Assembly (NCBI RefSeq): GCF_000620505.1
Contig: NZ_JIBC01000010.1
Location: forward strand, 62,001 to 126,000
From: Sulfitobacter sp. 20_GPM-1509m
GTDB lineage: Bacteria; Pseudomonadota; Alphaproteobacteria; Rhodobacterales; Rhodobacteraceae
Length of the DNA stretch: 64,000 bases
Direction of reading: 5' to 3'
Shown one piece after another: positions 40,767 through 51,415 of this stretch; within the stretch, counting starts at the first letter, position 1, and every line of letters begins with the position of its first letter. The notes under the pieces were generated by a model that was given only the letters and a program-made list of their open reading frames with translations, searched no databases and was not told where the DNA came from. The translations under genes and the position numbers were made by a program.

Positions 40767-42014
40767 ATGGCAACAACAGATATCACCGAGCAACTGGTGA
40801 CCTTTGCAGGCGCCGCACCCGATGCGGATGCGCGCGCGGTCATGGCATTGTCGGTGCTGGATTGGGCCGCGTGCGGCATTGCCGGTGCCGCCGAAGGCAG
40901 CTTTGACGGTTTTGTCGCCGCTGCGCATGTCGCGGGTGACTGTACGCAGTTCGCAGGCGGGCAGGGCGCACCCGCGGCGGCGGCGCTGATCAACGGCACG
41001 CTCAGCCATGCGCTGGACTATGACGACACCCATTTCGCGCACATCGGCCACCCGTCGGTCGCGGTTGTGTCGGCAGCACTGGCCGCAGGACAGGCGGCAG
41101 GCGCGACGCTGGACAGCATCATCGACGCGGCATTGATCGGCGCCGAGGCGTCGGTGGCTGTCGGCATCTGGCTGGGGCGCGGGCATTATCAGGTGGGCTA
41201 TCACCAGACGGCAACAGCCGGTGCGTTCGGGGCCACCATTGCAGCTGGCCGTTTGCGGGGCCTGAGCGACGTGCAGATGCGTCACGCGCTGGGTCTGTGC
41301 AGCACCATGGCCTCGGGGCTGAAGTCGCAGTTCGGCACCATGGGCAAACCGCTGAACGCAGGGCTTGCCGCGCGCTGCGGCGTCGAGGCTGCGGAATGGG
41401 CGGCGGCGGGGATGACCTCTGCCGATGACGGGCTGGCGGGGCCGCTGGGCTTTGGCCCCACCCACCACGGGGCGGGCGATCCCGTGACGCTGGGCACCGA
41501 CTGGCGCATGACGCGTGTCAGCCACAAGTTTCACGCTTGCTGCCATGGGCTGCACGCCACGCTTGAGGCGCTGGCCGACACCGACCTGACACCCGACAGC
41601 ACGGTCGAGATCACCACCCATCCGCGCTGGATGACCGTTTGCAACATCGAAACCCCGCGCACGGGGCTGGAATGCAAGTTCAGCTATGCCCAGGTGGCCG
41701 CAATGGCGGCGCACGGGCTGGACACCGGCGACATCGCGCAGTTCAGCGATGCCACCGCCGCGCGCGCCGATCTGGCGCAATTCCGCACCCGCGTGCGCGT
41801 CGACACCGACGAGAGCCTGACGGAAATGCAGGCGCGGGTCTTTGTCGACGGGCAGGCGGCGTTCCATGATCTGGATGCGCCGATCCCGCTGGCCGACCGT
41901 CAGGTCAAGATCATGAAAAAGGCGCACGCCCTTGTGGGGACGCGCGCCGATGATCTATGGCAGGCCGTGCAGGGCAACGACCTTGCCGGTTTTGTGGGCG
42001 TGATTGCCGCCTAG
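40767..42014 (+). CDS. MmgE/PrpD-family protein
   Basis: A 415-residue member of the 2-methylcitrate dehydratase superfamily. LSHALDYDDTHFAHIGHPS is the signature region, followed by ALGLCSTMASGLKSQFGTMGKPLNAGLAA and KFHACCHGLHATLEAL. The family includes PrpD and cis-aconitate decarboxylase. No propionate genes are adjacent, so the substrate is open. An AAGAGGAGAT site lies before the ATG. It is convergent with amtB, overlapping 4 bp. Confidence 0.85.
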   Translation: MATTDITEQLVTFAGAAPDADARAVMALSVLDWAACGIAGAAEGSFDGFVAAAHVAGDCTQFAGGQGAPAAAALINGTLSHALDYDDTHFAHIGHPSVAVVSAALAAGQAAGATLDSIIDAALIGAEASVAVGIWLGRGHYQVGYHQTATAGAFGATIAAGRLRGLSDVQMRHALGLCSTMASGLKSQFGTMGKPLNAGLAARCGVEAAEWAAAGMTSADDGLAGPLGFGPTHHGAGDPVTLGTDWRMTRVSHKFHACCHGLHATLEALADTDLTPDSTVEITTHPRWMTVCNIETPRTGLECKFSYAQVAAMAAHGLDTGDIAQFSDATAARADLAQFRTRVRVDTDESLTEMQARVFVDGQAAFHDLDAPIPLADRQVKIMKKAHALVGTRADDLWQAVQGNDLAGFVGVIAA

Positions 42015-43192
42015 CTGGTGATGTCGTAGGCGCGTTCGCCGTGGACCGCGAGGTCAAGACCGTTGGTCTCGGTCTCGGCATCCACCCGCAGGGGCGTGAT
42101 GGCGCGCACGACGACGATCAGCACGATGGTCACGACGGTGGTGTACACCCCGACAATCGCCAGCGATCCCAGCTGTGCCGCCCATGTGCCTGCGCCAAAG
42201 ACGGCGATCATGATCGTGCCAAAGATACCGCCGACACCGTGCACGGCAAAGACATCCAACGTGTCGTCAATGACCACCTTGTTGCGGATCAGGTTCACGG
42301 CCTCCTGGCACAGGATGCCCGCGACGGCCCCGATCACCAGCGCCTCGACCGGACCGACAAAGCCCGATGCAGGGGTGATCGACGCCAGCCCCGCGATGGT
42401 GCCGGTGACGATGCCCACCAGCGACGATTTGCCGAACTTCAACCGCTCCCACAGCGCCCATGTCAGCGATGCGGTGGCCGCCGAGATATGGGTGACTGTC
42501 AGCGCCATCGCGGCACCACCGTCTGCCGCCAGTTGCGACCCGCCATTGAAGCCGAACCAGCCGACCCACAGCATGGCCGCACCGATCATCACCAGACCGG
42601 GGTTGTGCGGCGGCGTGGTGTGGTTGCGGCGTTTGCCCAGAAATATCGCAAGGATCAGCGCGGCGAGCCCCGCGGTCTCGTGCACCACGATGCCGCCTGC
42701 AAAGTCACGCACGCCGATGTCGCCAAAGATACCGCCGTCGGACAGAAACCCGCCGCCCCAGATCCAGTGCACCACCGGCGCATAGCACAGCAGCATCCAC
42801 AGCGCCGAAAACAGCAGCACAAAGCCGAAGCCGATGCGCTCCACGTAGGACCCCACGATCAGCGCAGGCGTGATGATGGCAAATGTCATCTGGAAGGCAA
42901 AGAAAAGCACTTCGGGCAGGGTGCCGGTCAGGCTGTCGGCGGTCACACCCAGCAACAACAGCTTGTCCAGGCCGCCCCAGATGCCGCTGTCGCCGCCGCC
43001 AAATGCAATGGAATAACCGACGACGAACCACAGCACGCTCATCAGGCAGGCGATGGCATAGACATGCATGAACACGCTCAGAACATTGCGGGCGCGCACA
43101 AGGCCGCCGTAAAACAGGGCAAGCCCCGGCAATGTCATGAACAGCACAAGGGCTGTTGCGGTGATGATCCAGGCTGTGTCAGCGGCGTTCAT
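42011..43192 (-). CDS. amtB: ammonium transporter AmtB
   Basis: Channel-like ammonium transporter of the inner membrane. The 393 residues form about 11 membrane segments and include the twin pore histidines in GGIVVHETAGLAAL and FAVHGVGGIFGTIM, and LFYGGLVRARNVLSV near the start. There is no extra signal peptide with the chosen ATG, which has a GGGAGGGG site. The PII gene glnK, often next to amtB, is absent here. Regulation by NtrBC, encoded 3 kb away, is expected. Confidence 0.95.
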   Translation of the reverse strand: MNAADTAWIITATALVLFMTLPGLALFYGGLVRARNVLSVFMHVYAIACLMSVLWFVVGYSIAFGGGDSGIWGGLDKLLLLGVTADSLTGTLPEVLFFAFQMTFAIITPALIVGSYVERIGFGFVLLFSALWMLLCYAPVVHWIWGGGFLSDGGIFGDIGVRDFAGGIVVHETAGLAALILAIFLGKRRNHTTPPHNPGLVMIGAAMLWVGWFGFNGGSQLAADGGAAMALTVTHISAATASLTWALWERLKFGKSSLVGIVTGTIAGLASITPASGFVGPVEALVIGAVAGILCQEAVNLIRNKVVIDDTLDVFAVHGVGGIFGTIMIAVFGAGTWAAQLGSLAIVGVYTTVVTIVLIVVVRAITPLRVDAETETNGLDLAVHGERAYDITS

Positions 43193-43362
43193 ATGGGTCC
43201 CCTCCCGATTGGTTTCGGGGGAGGTGCCAAGACGGCGCGCAATGGGAAAGCAAGTTTTTGCGTCAGCGCGCTTAAAATCAGGGCGATTTTTGGATTGCGC
43301 GGTTTTAGGGCGGAAATCGGGGCGTGATGCCTCAAAAATATGCAGCGTGTGAACCTTTGGTT

Positions 43363-43836
43363 TCAGCCCTTGGTCAATGCTCCCAACAGCAGACCCAAGG
43401 CATGATCGCGTGCCGCCGCACGGACCTGCGCGCGGCCTTGCGCCCCGAATTCCACCGTCTGCGTGGTCACACCGTTGCCATCCGCCAACCCGAAACACAC
43501 CCGTCCCTCGGGCTTGTGATCGGACCCGCCGGGGCCTGCGATTCCGGTGATCGCCACGGCCATCTGCGCGTGGCTGTGGCGCAGCGCGCCTGCGGCCATC
43601 TCGGCGGCTGTTTCTTCGGACACTGCGCCAAATGCGTCCAGCGTGGCTTGCAATACGCCCAGCATCTCGACCTTGGCGGCATTGGTGTAGGTGACCATGC
43701 CACGGTCCACCACCGCTGACGATCCGGGAATGTCGGTCAGCGCAGCCGCCACCATGCCACCCGTGCAGCTTTCGGCGGTGGCAATCATCACACCGCGCGC
43801 CTTTGCGGCCTCCAGCACGCTGACGGGCAGGCTCAT
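43363..43836 (-). CDS. pncC: nicotinamide-nucleotide amidohydrolase PncC (CinA C-terminal domain)
   Basis: Hydrolyses NMN to nicotinate mononucleotide in NAD recycling. The 157-residue stand-alone CinA-C domain has TAESCTGGMVAAALTDIPGSS with the catalytic serine and AVAITGIAGPGGSDHKPEGRVCFG. There is no MoCF-like N-terminal CinA domain. It ends a four-gene minus-strand unit with ispD, ispF and pgpA, each overlapping. Confidence 0.92.
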   Translation of the reverse strand: MSLPVSVLEAAKARGVMIATAESCTGGMVAAALTDIPGSSAVVDRGMVTYTNAAKVEMLGVLQATLDAFGAVSEETAAEMAAGALRHSHAQMAVAITGIAGPGGSDHKPEGRVCFGLADGNGVTTQTVEFGAQGRAQVRAAARDHALGLLLGALTKG

Positions 43837-44336
43837 CGCATCAACACCCCATGCGCCAGCCCGGCCAGCAGCACGACGCCGATGGCGGCAAAGATGCCCG
43901 CGATCACGTCGTCCAGCATCACGCCCAACGGATCACCGCGTCGGTCGGCCCGGCCCACCAGCCAGGGTTTCCAGATGTCGAAAAGACGGAACAGCACAAA
44001 TGCCGCGACCCAGCCCGGCCACAGATCCAGCATCGACACGCCGTTGTTCGTGGCACCAATCGACAGCGGCAGCAGGGCGATCCACTGTCCGACCACCTCG
44101 TCCGCGACAATCTCGGACGGGTCATGGTCGGTCTTGCCCTCGGTCATCACACCGGTGGCCCACCATCCGGCGGCAAAGATCACCACGATTCCGACCATCA
44201 GCAGAGGCCAGCCGCCGATCACATGCAGCAGCCATGCCCAGGGCAGAGCCACCAGCGACCCCCAGGTGCCCGAGGCGGGACGGATATAGCCGACACCCAG
44301 AACGGTGCCGATGGCGGTCGCGAGTTTCTGTGTCAT
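43833..44336 (-). CDS. pgpA: phosphatidylglycerophosphatase A
   Basis: Removes the terminal phosphate of phosphatidylglycerophosphate at the inner membrane. The 167 residues include [19 protein letters not shown] at the N-terminus, the acidic catalytic region [27 protein letters not shown] and DDVIAGIFA, with three or four membrane segments. Overlaps both neighbours by 4 bp. Confidence 0.93.
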   Translation of the reverse strand: MTQKLATAIGTVLGVGYIRPASGTWGSLVALPWAWLLHVIGGWPLLMVGIVVIFAAGWWATGVMTEGKTDHDPSEIVADEVVGQWIALLPLSIGATNNGVSMLDLWPGWVAAFVLFRLFDIWKPWLVGRADRRGDPLGVMLDDVIAGIFAAIGVVLLAGLAHGVLMR

Positions 44337-44812
44337 GATTTCACCAATGTGCAGGTTGCCAGCGAAGCGATGCCTTCGCCGCGCCCGGTAAAGCCCAGGC
44401 GTTCCGAGGTGGTCGCCTTGACCGAGATACGCGTGTACTCAACCCCCGTGATCCGGGCCATTTCGCGGCGCATGGCGTCGCTGTGTGGGCCGATCTTTGG
44501 GAATTCGCAGATGATCGTGCAATCGATGTTGCCGATGGCAAAACCGCTGTCCTGCGCCAGTTTCACGGCATGGCTCAGAAAGTTGTGGCTGGCCGCGCCC
44601 TTCCACTGCGGGTCCGAAGGCGGGAAATGCTGACCGATGTCGCCCATCGCCAGCGCACCATAGATCGCGTCGGTGACGGCGTGCATCGCAACATCCGCAT
44701 CCGAATGGCCCTTGAGCCCGTGATCGTGCGCAATCCGCACGCCGCACAGCGTCACATGATCGCCGTCGTCAAAGGCATGTACGTCAAAGCCGTTACCCAG
44801 TCTGATGTCCAT
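44333..44812 (-). CDS. ispF: 2-C-methyl-D-erythritol 2,4-cyclodiphosphate synthase
   Basis: Fifth step of the MEP isoprenoid pathway. The 159-residue enzyme has metal ligands in GFDVHAF (Asp, His) and [17 protein letters not shown] (His), then [12 protein letters not shown] and [15 protein letters not shown]. Overlaps the ispD 3' end by 20 bp. ispD and ispF are separate here, not fused as in some alphaproteobacteria. Confidence 0.96.
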   Translation of the reverse strand: MDIRLGNGFDVHAFDDGDHVTLCGVRIAHDHGLKGHSDADVAMHAVTDAIYGALAMGDIGQHFPPSDPQWKGAASHNFLSHAVKLAQDSGFAIGNIDCTIICEFPKIGPHSDAMRREMARITGVEYTRISVKATTSERLGFTGRGEGIASLATCTLVKS

Positions 44813-45488
44813 TGCGTCCTCTTAATATCCGTGCGGCGCGGTCGAAGTCGGCCGGATGGGTGATTTTCAGGTTGTCCTCGTCCCCCGCAACGATCGCCAC
44901 GTCAAGCCCTGCGGCGCGGGCAACCTCGACATCGTCGGCGGCGTGGCCTGCGTGGGCGGCGTGGGCGGCGGTGATGGCGGCACGGTCGAACCCTTGCGGT
45001 GTTTGCGCACGGTACAGGCCGGTGCGGTCCTGCGTGCCGGTCACGCGGTCATCGGCGCCTGTCCACAGCGCATCGGTCACGGGTAGGGCGGGCGCCGCGC
45101 CGGGGCTGTGGTCCAGCGCGTCAATTACATCGCTGATGGTGCGCGCGGTGATGCAGGGGCGGGCGACGTCGTGGATCAGTACATGGGTGATGGCCGGATC
45201 GCTCAGCGCGGCCAGACCTGCGCGCACCGAAGCGGCACGGTCCGCGCCGCCGGTGGTCAGGGTCACCCCGTCAAAACCAGCGTCGGGCATGTCATCCGCG
45301 TGCAGGACCAACACCACTCGGTCGATCCAGGGATGGTTCAGGAACGCGGTTACTGTATGGTCGATCACACGCTTGCCGCACAGCGGCTGCCATTGCTTTG
45401 CCACAGGACCGCCCGCACGCAGGCCACGGCCCGCAGCGACGATGATCGCGGCGCATGTCATGGGGGCGGGCGGGGATGTTCCTGTCAT
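44793..45488 (-). CDS. ispD: 2-C-methyl-D-erythritol 4-phosphate cytidylyltransferase
   Basis: Third step of the MEP pathway: couples CTP to MEP. The 231 residues show the nucleotide loop [13 protein letters not shown]...[15 protein letters not shown] and [14 protein letters not shown], all family landmarks. I start at the ATG giving [14 protein letters not shown]; the inner MTCAAIIV at 45461 has no ribosome site. The long extension to 45851 runs through the divergent dusB promoter and is rejected. Confidence 0.93.
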   Translation of the reverse strand: MTGTSPPAPMTCAAIIVAAGRGLRAGGPVAKQWQPLCGKRVIDHTVTAFLNHPWIDRVVLVLHADDMPDAGFDGVTLTTGGADRAASVRAGLAALSDPAITHVLIHDVARPCITARTISDVIDALDHSPGAAPALPVTDALWTGADDRVTGTQDRTGLYRAQTPQGFDRAAITAAHAAHAGHAADDVEVARAAGLDVAIVAGDEDNLKITHPADFDRAARILRGRNGHQTG

Positions 45489-45534
45489 GCCTGATGTGTA
45501 GGGCCAATGGGGCGGCCTGGCAATTCGGCAGTTG

Positions 45535-45592
45535 ATGTGCCTAAATATTGGGCACATGCTGCGGGATCGGGCGCAAAAACGCCATGCAGCAT
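45535..45592. promoter_or_regulatory. paired inverted repeats in the dusB-ntrBC leader
   Basis: ATGTGCC-N9-GGCACAT (45535-45557) is followed and partly overlapped by ATGCTGC/GCAGCAT (45556-45592), which encloses a GGCG-CAAAAA-CGCC hairpin. They lie between divergent ispD and dusB. The first looks like an operator, the second like an RNA hairpin. Confidence 0.45.
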
Positions 45593-45645
45593 TGAGGCCA
45601 GCCTTTTGGTCGGCTACGTCGAAGACACGCACAAGGATTAGGCAT

Positions 45646-46632
45646 TTGTCTGAACACAACGACCCATTGACCATGATTGCACCGGTGATGCTGGCCCCGA
45701 TGGCCGGAATCACCGACCTGCCGTATCGCAGCCTGGTGGCGCGGTTTGGTGCGGGCATGGTGGTGTCTGAAATGGTTGCCAGTGTTGATATGCTGAACGC
45801 CCGCCCCGGCACCCGCGAAAAGGCCGAGCTGGGCCTGGACCAGCAGGGCACCGCCGTTCAGCTTGCGGGCCGCGAGGCCGCGCCCATGGCCGAAGCCGCG
45901 CGGATGGTTGAAGAGCAGGGCGCTGCGGTGATCGACATCAACATGGGCTGCCCCGCCAAAAAGGTCACCCAAGGATATTCCGGCTCGGCGCTGATGAAGA
46001 CGCCGGACCATGCACTGACCCTGATCGAGGCGGTGGTGAATGCGGTCAGCATCCCCGTGACGCTGAAAACACGGCTGGGCTGGGACGACGACATGCTGAA
46101 CGCCCCGCAGATCGCTGCACGGGCCGAGGCGGCAGGCATCCGCCAGATCGTCATTCACGGACGCACCCGCTGTCAGTTCTACAAGGGTCGTGCAGACTGG
46201 GCAGCGATCCGGGGCGTGAAAGATGCCGTCAGCATTCCGGTGATCGCCAACGGTGACATCATCGACGTGGCCAGCGCGCGGCAGGCCTTGGAGCAGTCCG
46301 GCGCCGATGGCGTGATGATCGGACGCGGGGCGCAAGGCCGCCCCTGGTTGCTGGCCGAGGTGGCGCACGCGCTGTATGGCACGCCCGCGCCGGACGTCCC
46401 CACGGGTGAGGCTTTTGCAGAAATGGTCATGGCGCATTACGCTGAAATGCTGCGGTTCTACGGCGAGGTGCTGGGCCTGCGCGTCGCACGCAAACATCTG
46501 GGCTGGTACATGGACACGGCGGGCACGTCGCCTGACCTGCGCCGCGCGGTGCTGACCGCCAGGACCCCCGACGAGGCGATGCGCCTGCTGCCCGATGCGC
46601 TGTCGCCCTGGACCGGACAGGAGGCTGCATGA
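45646..46632 (+). CDS. dusB: tRNA-dihydrouridine synthase DusB (NifR3)
   Basis: FMN-dependent enzyme that reduces uridines in the tRNA D-loop. The 328 residues show [28 protein letters not shown] with the catalytic Cys, [23 protein letters not shown] and [16 protein letters not shown]. It was first named nifR3 in Rhodobacter capsulatus, where it also precedes ntrBC. I chose TTG 45646 behind AAGGAT; ATG 45673 is an alternative. The stop overlaps ntrB (ATGA). Confidence 0.93.
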   Translation: MSEHNDPLTMIAPVMLAPMAGITDLPYRSLVARFGAGMVVSEMVASVDMLNARPGTREKAELGLDQQGTAVQLAGREAAPMAEAARMVEEQGAAVIDINMGCPAKKVTQGYSGSALMKTPDHALTLIEAVVNAVSIPVTLKTRLGWDDDMLNAPQIAARAEAAGIRQIVIHGRTRCQFYKGRADWAAIRGVKDAVSIPVIANGDIIDVASARQALEQSGADGVMIGRGAQGRPWLLAEVAHALYGTPAPDVPTGEAFAEMVMAHYAEMLRFYGEVLGLRVARKHLGWYMDTAGTSPDLRRAVLTARTPDEAMRLLPDALSPWTGQEAA

Positions 46633-47711
46633 GCCCGGCCGCAGACATCTGGGCGTCCTTGCCCGTTCCGGCGCTGTTGATCGACGCAGACGACCGTATC
46701 CTGGAAATAAACGCCGCCGCCGAGGGGTTCCTGAACGTATCGGCCAAATCGGTGGTGGGTGTGCCCATCTGGGATCAGGTCAACGTGGATTCGCCCCTGG
46801 AAGAGGCGTTCGCCCGCGCGCGGACCTATGAAACGCCGCTGTTCGTCAACGACGTGGACGTGGGCGGCGGCCAGCGCGCGCCGCTGCAATGCGCATTGCA
46901 GATTGCCCCGCTGCAAGGGGCGCCGGGTCAGATGATCATGCTGATCAGCCCACGCGAGCTTGCCGGGCGCATCACCCAGCACGACAGCGTGAAATCCGCC
47001 GCCAAATCCGCCATCGGCATGGCCGAAATGCTGGCCCACGAGATCAAGAACCCGCTGGCGGGCATCACCGGTGCCGCGCAACTGCTGAGCATGAGCCTGA
47101 GCAAGGACGATCTGGAACTGACCGACCTGATCGTCGAGGAAAGCCGCCGCATCGTGAAGCTGCTGGAGCAGGTCGAGCAGTTCGGCAACCTGTCGCCGCC
47201 CGATTTCCGCGAAGTGAACATTCACGACGTGCTGGACCGCGCCCGCCGCTCGGCGTTGCTGGGCTTTGGCGCGAACATGAAGATCATCGAGGATTACGAC
47301 CCCTCGCTGCCGATGGCGCAGGGCGATCCCGACCAGTTGCTGCAAGTGGTGCTGAACCTGCTGAAAAACGCATCTGAGGCGGCGGGCAAGGACGGCGGCA
47401 CGATCCGGCTGCACAGCTATTTTGAACATTCGTTCCGCCTGCGCCGCGCCGATGGCACGGGCCGGTCGCTGCCCTTGCAGGTCGAGATCATCGACGATGG
47501 CCCCGGTCTGCCCGAGGCGATCAAGGCGGATGTGTTCGATCCCTTCGTGTCGGGCCGCGAGAATGGCACCGGACTGGGGCTGGCGCTGGTCAGCAAGATC
47601 ATATCCGACCACGGCGGGTCAATCTCGGTGACGTCGGTGCCGGGGAAGACGGTGTTCCGCCTGTCGCTGGCGCGCGCACCTAAGCAAACAAAACCCAAAA
47701 AGGAAGTATAG
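46629..47711 (+). CDS. ntrB: nitrogen regulation sensor histidine kinase NtrB
   Basis: Cytoplasmic kinase that phosphorylates NtrC when nitrogen is short, under PII control. The 360 residues have a PAS domain (about 5-110: [22 protein letters not shown]), the H-box [20 protein letters not shown] and the N, G1 and G2 boxes ([36 protein letters not shown]). It is the second gene of the dusB-ntrB-ntrC unit, and ntrC follows 3 bp after its stop. Confidence 0.96.
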   Translation: MSPAADIWASLPVPALLIDADDRILEINAAAEGFLNVSAKSVVGVPIWDQVNVDSPLEEAFARARTYETPLFVNDVDVGGGQRAPLQCALQIAPLQGAPGQMIMLISPRELAGRITQHDSVKSAAKSAIGMAEMLAHEIKNPLAGITGAAQLLSMSLSKDDLELTDLIVEESRRIVKLLEQVEQFGNLSPPDFREVNIHDVLDRARRSALLGFGANMKIIEDYDPSLPMAQGDPDQLLQVVLNLLKNASEAAGKDGGTIRLHSYFEHSFRLRRADGTGRSLPLQVEIIDDGPGLPEAIKADVFDPFVSGRENGTGLGLALVSKIISDHGGSISVTSVPGKTVFRLSLARAPKQTKPKKEV

Positions 47712-47714
47712 AGC

Positions 47715-49079
47715 ATGGACGGCACGGTTCTGGTTGCAGACGATGATCGCACAATTCGCACGGTGCTGACGCAGGCGCTGACGCGGGCAGGGTGCAAGGT
47801 ACATGCCACGTCCTCGCTGACCACCCTCATGCGCTGGGTGGGCGAGGGCAAAGGCGATGTCGTCATTTCGGATGTCATGATGCCCGACGGCAACGGTTTG
47901 GAAATGCTGCCGAAAATCGCGCAGGATCGCCCCGGTCTGCCGGTTATCGTGATCTCGGCCCAGAACACGATCATGACCGCCATTCAGGCCGCCGAGGCCG
48001 AAGCCTATGACTATCTGCCAAAGCCCTTCGATCTGCCCGACCTGATGAAACGCACCGCGCGCGCGCTGGAAAGCAAACAAAAACGCCCCCGCGCGCAGAT
48101 GATCGAGGATGACCGGCCCGACGATCTGCCGCTGGTGGGGCGCACGCCGGTGATGCAGGCGCTGTACCGCGTGGTGGCACAGGTGATGAACACTGATCTT
48201 CCAGTGCTGATCTGGGGTGAAAGTGGCACGGGCAAGTCGCTGATCGCACGTGCGATTCACGATTTTTCGGACCGTCGGTCGATGCCCTTCGTGGCCGTGA
48301 CCCCCGCCGATCTGCAAGACCTTGAAGGCCCGGCACGGGTCATGGCCCGCGTACGGGGGGGTACGTTGCTGATCGACGAGATCGGCGACATTCCGGACGA
48401 AATCCAGGCGCGTATCGTGCGCATGACCGATGCCTCGGGCGATGACGTGCCGCGGTTCCTGGCCACCAGCCAGACCGATCTGGCTGCCGCCATGGAAAGC
48501 GGTCGCGTGCGCAAGGATCTGTATTACCGGCTCAGCGGGGCCACGCTGCATGTGCCGGCCCTGCGCGAGCGTGTCGACGACATTCCCCTGCTGGCCCATC
48601 ATTTTCTGGCGCGTGGCGAAAAATCGGGTGCCGCCCAGCGGACCCTGTCGGACGAGGCGGCAGAGGTTTTCCGCACCTATTCCTGGCCGGGCAACGTGCG
48701 TCAGCTGGAAAACACCGTGCGCCGTCTGGGCCTGACCAGCCGTCTGCCTGAAATCGCTGCCACAGAGGTCAAACAGGCCCTGGGCAGCCAGCCGGAAATG
48801 GAGCCTCTGCAAGCGGTGGGTGACACCGAGAAACTGGGCGCATCCGTCGCGCGCCATTTGCAGCGCTATTTTGATCTGCACGGCGATATGCTGCCACCTG
48901 CGGGCCTGCACGGCAGGATCTTGCGCGAGGTCGAAGCGCCGTTGATCGAGATTGCCCTCTCTGCAACCGCTGGAAATCAGGCAAAAGCCGCCGAACTTCT
49001 CGGGATCAACAGAAATACGCTGCGCAAGAAGATCACTGACCTTGGAATACAGGTGACACGCGGTCGAAAGATGATGTAA
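47715..49079 (+). CDS. ntrC: nitrogen regulator NtrC lacking the GAFTGA motif
   Basis: Response regulator for nitrogen limitation. The 454 residues have a receiver domain with phosphoacceptor D53 ([14 protein letters not shown]), an AAA+ domain with Walker A GESGTGKS and Walker [12 protein letters not shown], and a Fis-type helix-turn-helix ([19 protein letters not shown]). Between [14 protein letters not shown] and [12 protein letters not shown] the usual ELFGHEKGAFTGA loop is absent. That loop contacts sigma-54. Rhodobacter capsulatus NtrC also lacks it and activates with the housekeeping sigma factor. Confidence 0.96.
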   Translation: MDGTVLVADDDRTIRTVLTQALTRAGCKVHATSSLTTLMRWVGEGKGDVVISDVMMPDGNGLEMLPKIAQDRPGLPVIVISAQNTIMTAIQAAEAEAYDYLPKPFDLPDLMKRTARALESKQKRPRAQMIEDDRPDDLPLVGRTPVMQALYRVVAQVMNTDLPVLIWGESGTGKSLIARAIHDFSDRRSMPFVAVTPADLQDLEGPARVMARVRGGTLLIDEIGDIPDEIQARIVRMTDASGDDVPRFLATSQTDLAAAMESGRVRKDLYYRLSGATLHVPALRERVDDIPLLAHHFLARGEKSGAAQRTLSDEAAEVFRTYSWPGNVRQLENTVRRLGLTSRLPEIAATEVKQALGSQPEMEPLQAVGDTEKLGASVARHLQRYFDLHGDMLPPAGLHGRILREVEAPLIEIALSATAGNQAKAAELLGINRNTLRKKITDLGIQVTRGRKMM

Positions 49080-49180
49080 AACTGCCACATCAAACCGTGG
49101 CCATCCGGACACTTTCGGATCAGGACCACGATATATGGCGGTAGGTGCTTGCGGGCACCGCATCAACAGGTGGGTGCAGG

Positions 49181-51415
49181 GTGGCAACCCGGACACGGCA
49201 ATCACAATGGGCAACATTGGGGCGTTTGCGCCGCCAAAAGCGTGTGCGCAACGCCGCGACACTGGGATTGGTCATTCTCGGGCCTGCGCTGGCGCTGGCC
49301 ACCTTCCTGATTCTGGGGCCGCTGGATCAGGGCTCGAACAACATGTCGCTGCGCCTGATTCTGCTGGCCGACTTTGTCTATATCCTGGTCGTCGCGGCCT
49401 TGGTCATGAGCCAGGTCGCTCGTCTGATCGCCGCGCGGCGGGCGAAATCTGCGGGGTCCCGCCTGCACCTGCGCCTGACCGGCGTGTTTGCGCTGATGGC
49501 GCTGATTCCCACGGTGACGGTTGCGGTCTTTGCCGGTCTGACGGTGAACATCGGTCTTGAGGGGTGGTTTTCGGACCGCGTCAGCAACGTCGTCGGCTCG
49601 TCGCTGGCAGCGGCCGAGGCTTATGAGGACGAGCAGCACGACGATCTGATCGAGGATGCCATTGCCCTGGCCGAATTCATCGACCGGGTGCGTCGCAACC
49701 AACCCAGCCAGAGCGACATCGAAATTCTGGCAGACGGCCAGCGCCAGATCCAGCGGGGCCTGCGCGAAGCCTATCTGATCGACGGCACCGGCGAGATCCG
49801 CGCGCGTGGCGACCGGTCCTATCTGTTCGATTTCGAAAAACCCGAGGACAGCAAGTTCGACCTGGCCCGCAAGGACGGTGTGGCCATCATCGAGGACTGG
49901 CCCAACAACGAATTCCGCGCGCTTGTGCCACTGACCAGCCTAGTGGACCGCTTTCTTTATGTCAGCCGCGATGTGGACGGTGAAATCCTGTCGCTGCTGG
50001 ACGAAACGCAGGAAACCGTGCGCCTGTATCAACAGCTTGAAAACGAACGGGGGCGCGTCCTGTTCGAGTTCGGGCTGCTCTATCTGGGCTTCGCGGTGAT
50101 CCTGATCCTGGCCGCGATCTGGCTGGGGCTGTGGTTTGCGGAACGGCTGTCCGGTCCCGTGGGCCGTTTGACCGGCGCTGCGCAACGTGTGGGCGCGGGT
50201 GACATGGACGTGCGCGTGCCCGAAGAAGAGGGCGATGACGAGATCGCGATGCTGGGGCGCTATTTCAACCAGATGACCCTGCAGCTCAAAGGTCAGCGCG
50301 ACACCCTGCTGGACAACACCCGCCAGATCGAACGCCGCCGCCGTCTGTTCGATTCCGTGCTCAGTTCGGTGACCTCCGGCGTGGTCGGGCTGGACCCCGA
50401 AGGCCGTGTGGCTTTCGTGAACAGATCGGCAGAACGGCTTCTGGACTGGCAGGACAACAACCAGGCGACTGCGATTGCAGTTGCGGTTCCTGAGTTTGGA
50501 CCACTTTTCAACACCTTGAAGTCTAATCTTCAAGAGGTAAGTCAAGGCGAGGTCAAGGTCAGCCGCAACGGTCATCTGGAAAACCTGCTGGTGCGCATGG
50601 CCACCCGGCGCACCGATGACGGGCGGCTTGAAGGCTATGTTGTGGCCTTTGACGATGTCACGGATCTGGTCAGCGCTCAGCGGATGGCCGCCTGGGGTGA
50701 CGTGGCCCGCCGCATTGCCCATGAAATCAAGAACCCGCTCACACCCATTCAGTTGAGCGCCGAACGCATCAAGCGCAAGTTTTCCTCGCGGGTCGGCGAT
50801 GAAAGCGACAGCCTTGAGCAGATGACAGACGTGATTGTGCGTCAAACCAATGACTTGCGCCGTATTGTTGATGAGTTTTCCAAATTCGCCCGTATGCCGG
50901 AACCCGACCGGCAGAACCACGATTTGGTGCAGATCGTCCGCGACGCAGTGACCTTGCAAAGCGCAGGCCAGCCTAATGTGACCATCGACGCCGATCTGCC
51001 CGATGCGCGGATTCAGACCGATCTGGATGCCACCATGATTGGGCAGGCGCTGACAAACCTGATCAAGAACGCGGGCGAAGCTATTGAAACTTTGGTGGAA
51101 AAGAATCCGCCTGACGCACTTGATCCGCGCATTCGGGTCTCCCTTGAAACCCAGAACACCCGCGCCATCATCCGTATCGCGGACAATGGCATCGGTCTGC
51201 CGGAGGATCGCGCGCGGCTGTTCGAACCCTATGTGACGACACGGTCCAGTGGCACGGGGCTGGGCCTGCCGATCGTGAAAAAGATAATCGAGGAACACGG
51301 CGGCACGCTGGTTCTGGAAGATGCGCCCGTGTTCGAGGGCCAAACGCATTTCGGCGCGATGGCGGTCATTACGCTGCCGCTGACGCCGCAACCAAAAAAG
51401 AGTGAGGTAACATGA
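49181..51415 (+). CDS. ntrY: membrane sensor histidine kinase NtrY
   Basis: Partner of NtrX in nitrogen and redox sensing. The ~744-residue protein has membrane segments near the start (LGLVILGPALALATFLILG, LLADFVYILVVAALVM, a third before the periplasmic part, and LLYLGFAVILILAAIWLGLW), a periplasmic domain, HAMP (RVGAGDMDVRVPEEE), PAS, H-box [20 protein letters not shown] and an ATPase domain. The start is uncertain: GTG at 49181 or GTG at 49145. The 100-bp gap from ntrC contains a CGTGG/CCACG hairpin (49096-49130). The stop overlaps ntrX. Confidence 0.94.
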   Translation: MATRTRQSQWATLGRLRRQKRVRNAATLGLVILGPALALATFLILGPLDQGSNNMSLRLILLADFVYILVVAALVMSQVARLIAARRAKSAGSRLHLRLTGVFALMALIPTVTVAVFAGLTVNIGLEGWFSDRVSNVVGSSLAAAEAYEDEQHDDLIEDAIALAEFIDRVRRNQPSQSDIEILADGQRQIQRGLREAYLIDGTGEIRARGDRSYLFDFEKPEDSKFDLARKDGVAIIEDWPNNEFRALVPLTSLVDRFLYVSRDVDGEILSLLDETQETVRLYQQLENERGRVLFEFGLLYLGFAVILILAAIWLGLWFAERLSGPVGRLTGAAQRVGAGDMDVRVPEEEGDDEIAMLGRYFNQMTLQLKGQRDTLLDNTRQIERRRRLFDSVLSSVTSGVVGLDPEGRVAFVNRSAERLLDWQDNNQATAIAVAVPEFGPLFNTLKSNLQEVSQGEVKVSRNGHLENLLVRMATRRTDDGRLEGYVVAFDDVTDLVSAQRMAAWGDVARRIAHEIKNPLTPIQLSAERIKRKFSSRVGDESDSLEQMTDVIVRQTNDLRRIVDEFSKFARMPEPDRQNHDLVQIVRDAVTLQSAGQPNVTIDADLPDARIQTDLDATMIGQALTNLIKNAGEAIETLVEKNPPDALDPRIRVSLETQNTRAIIRIADNGIGLPEDRARLFEPYVTTRSSGTGLGLPIVKKIIEEHGGTLVLEDAPVFEGQTHFGAMAVITLPLTPQPKKSEVT

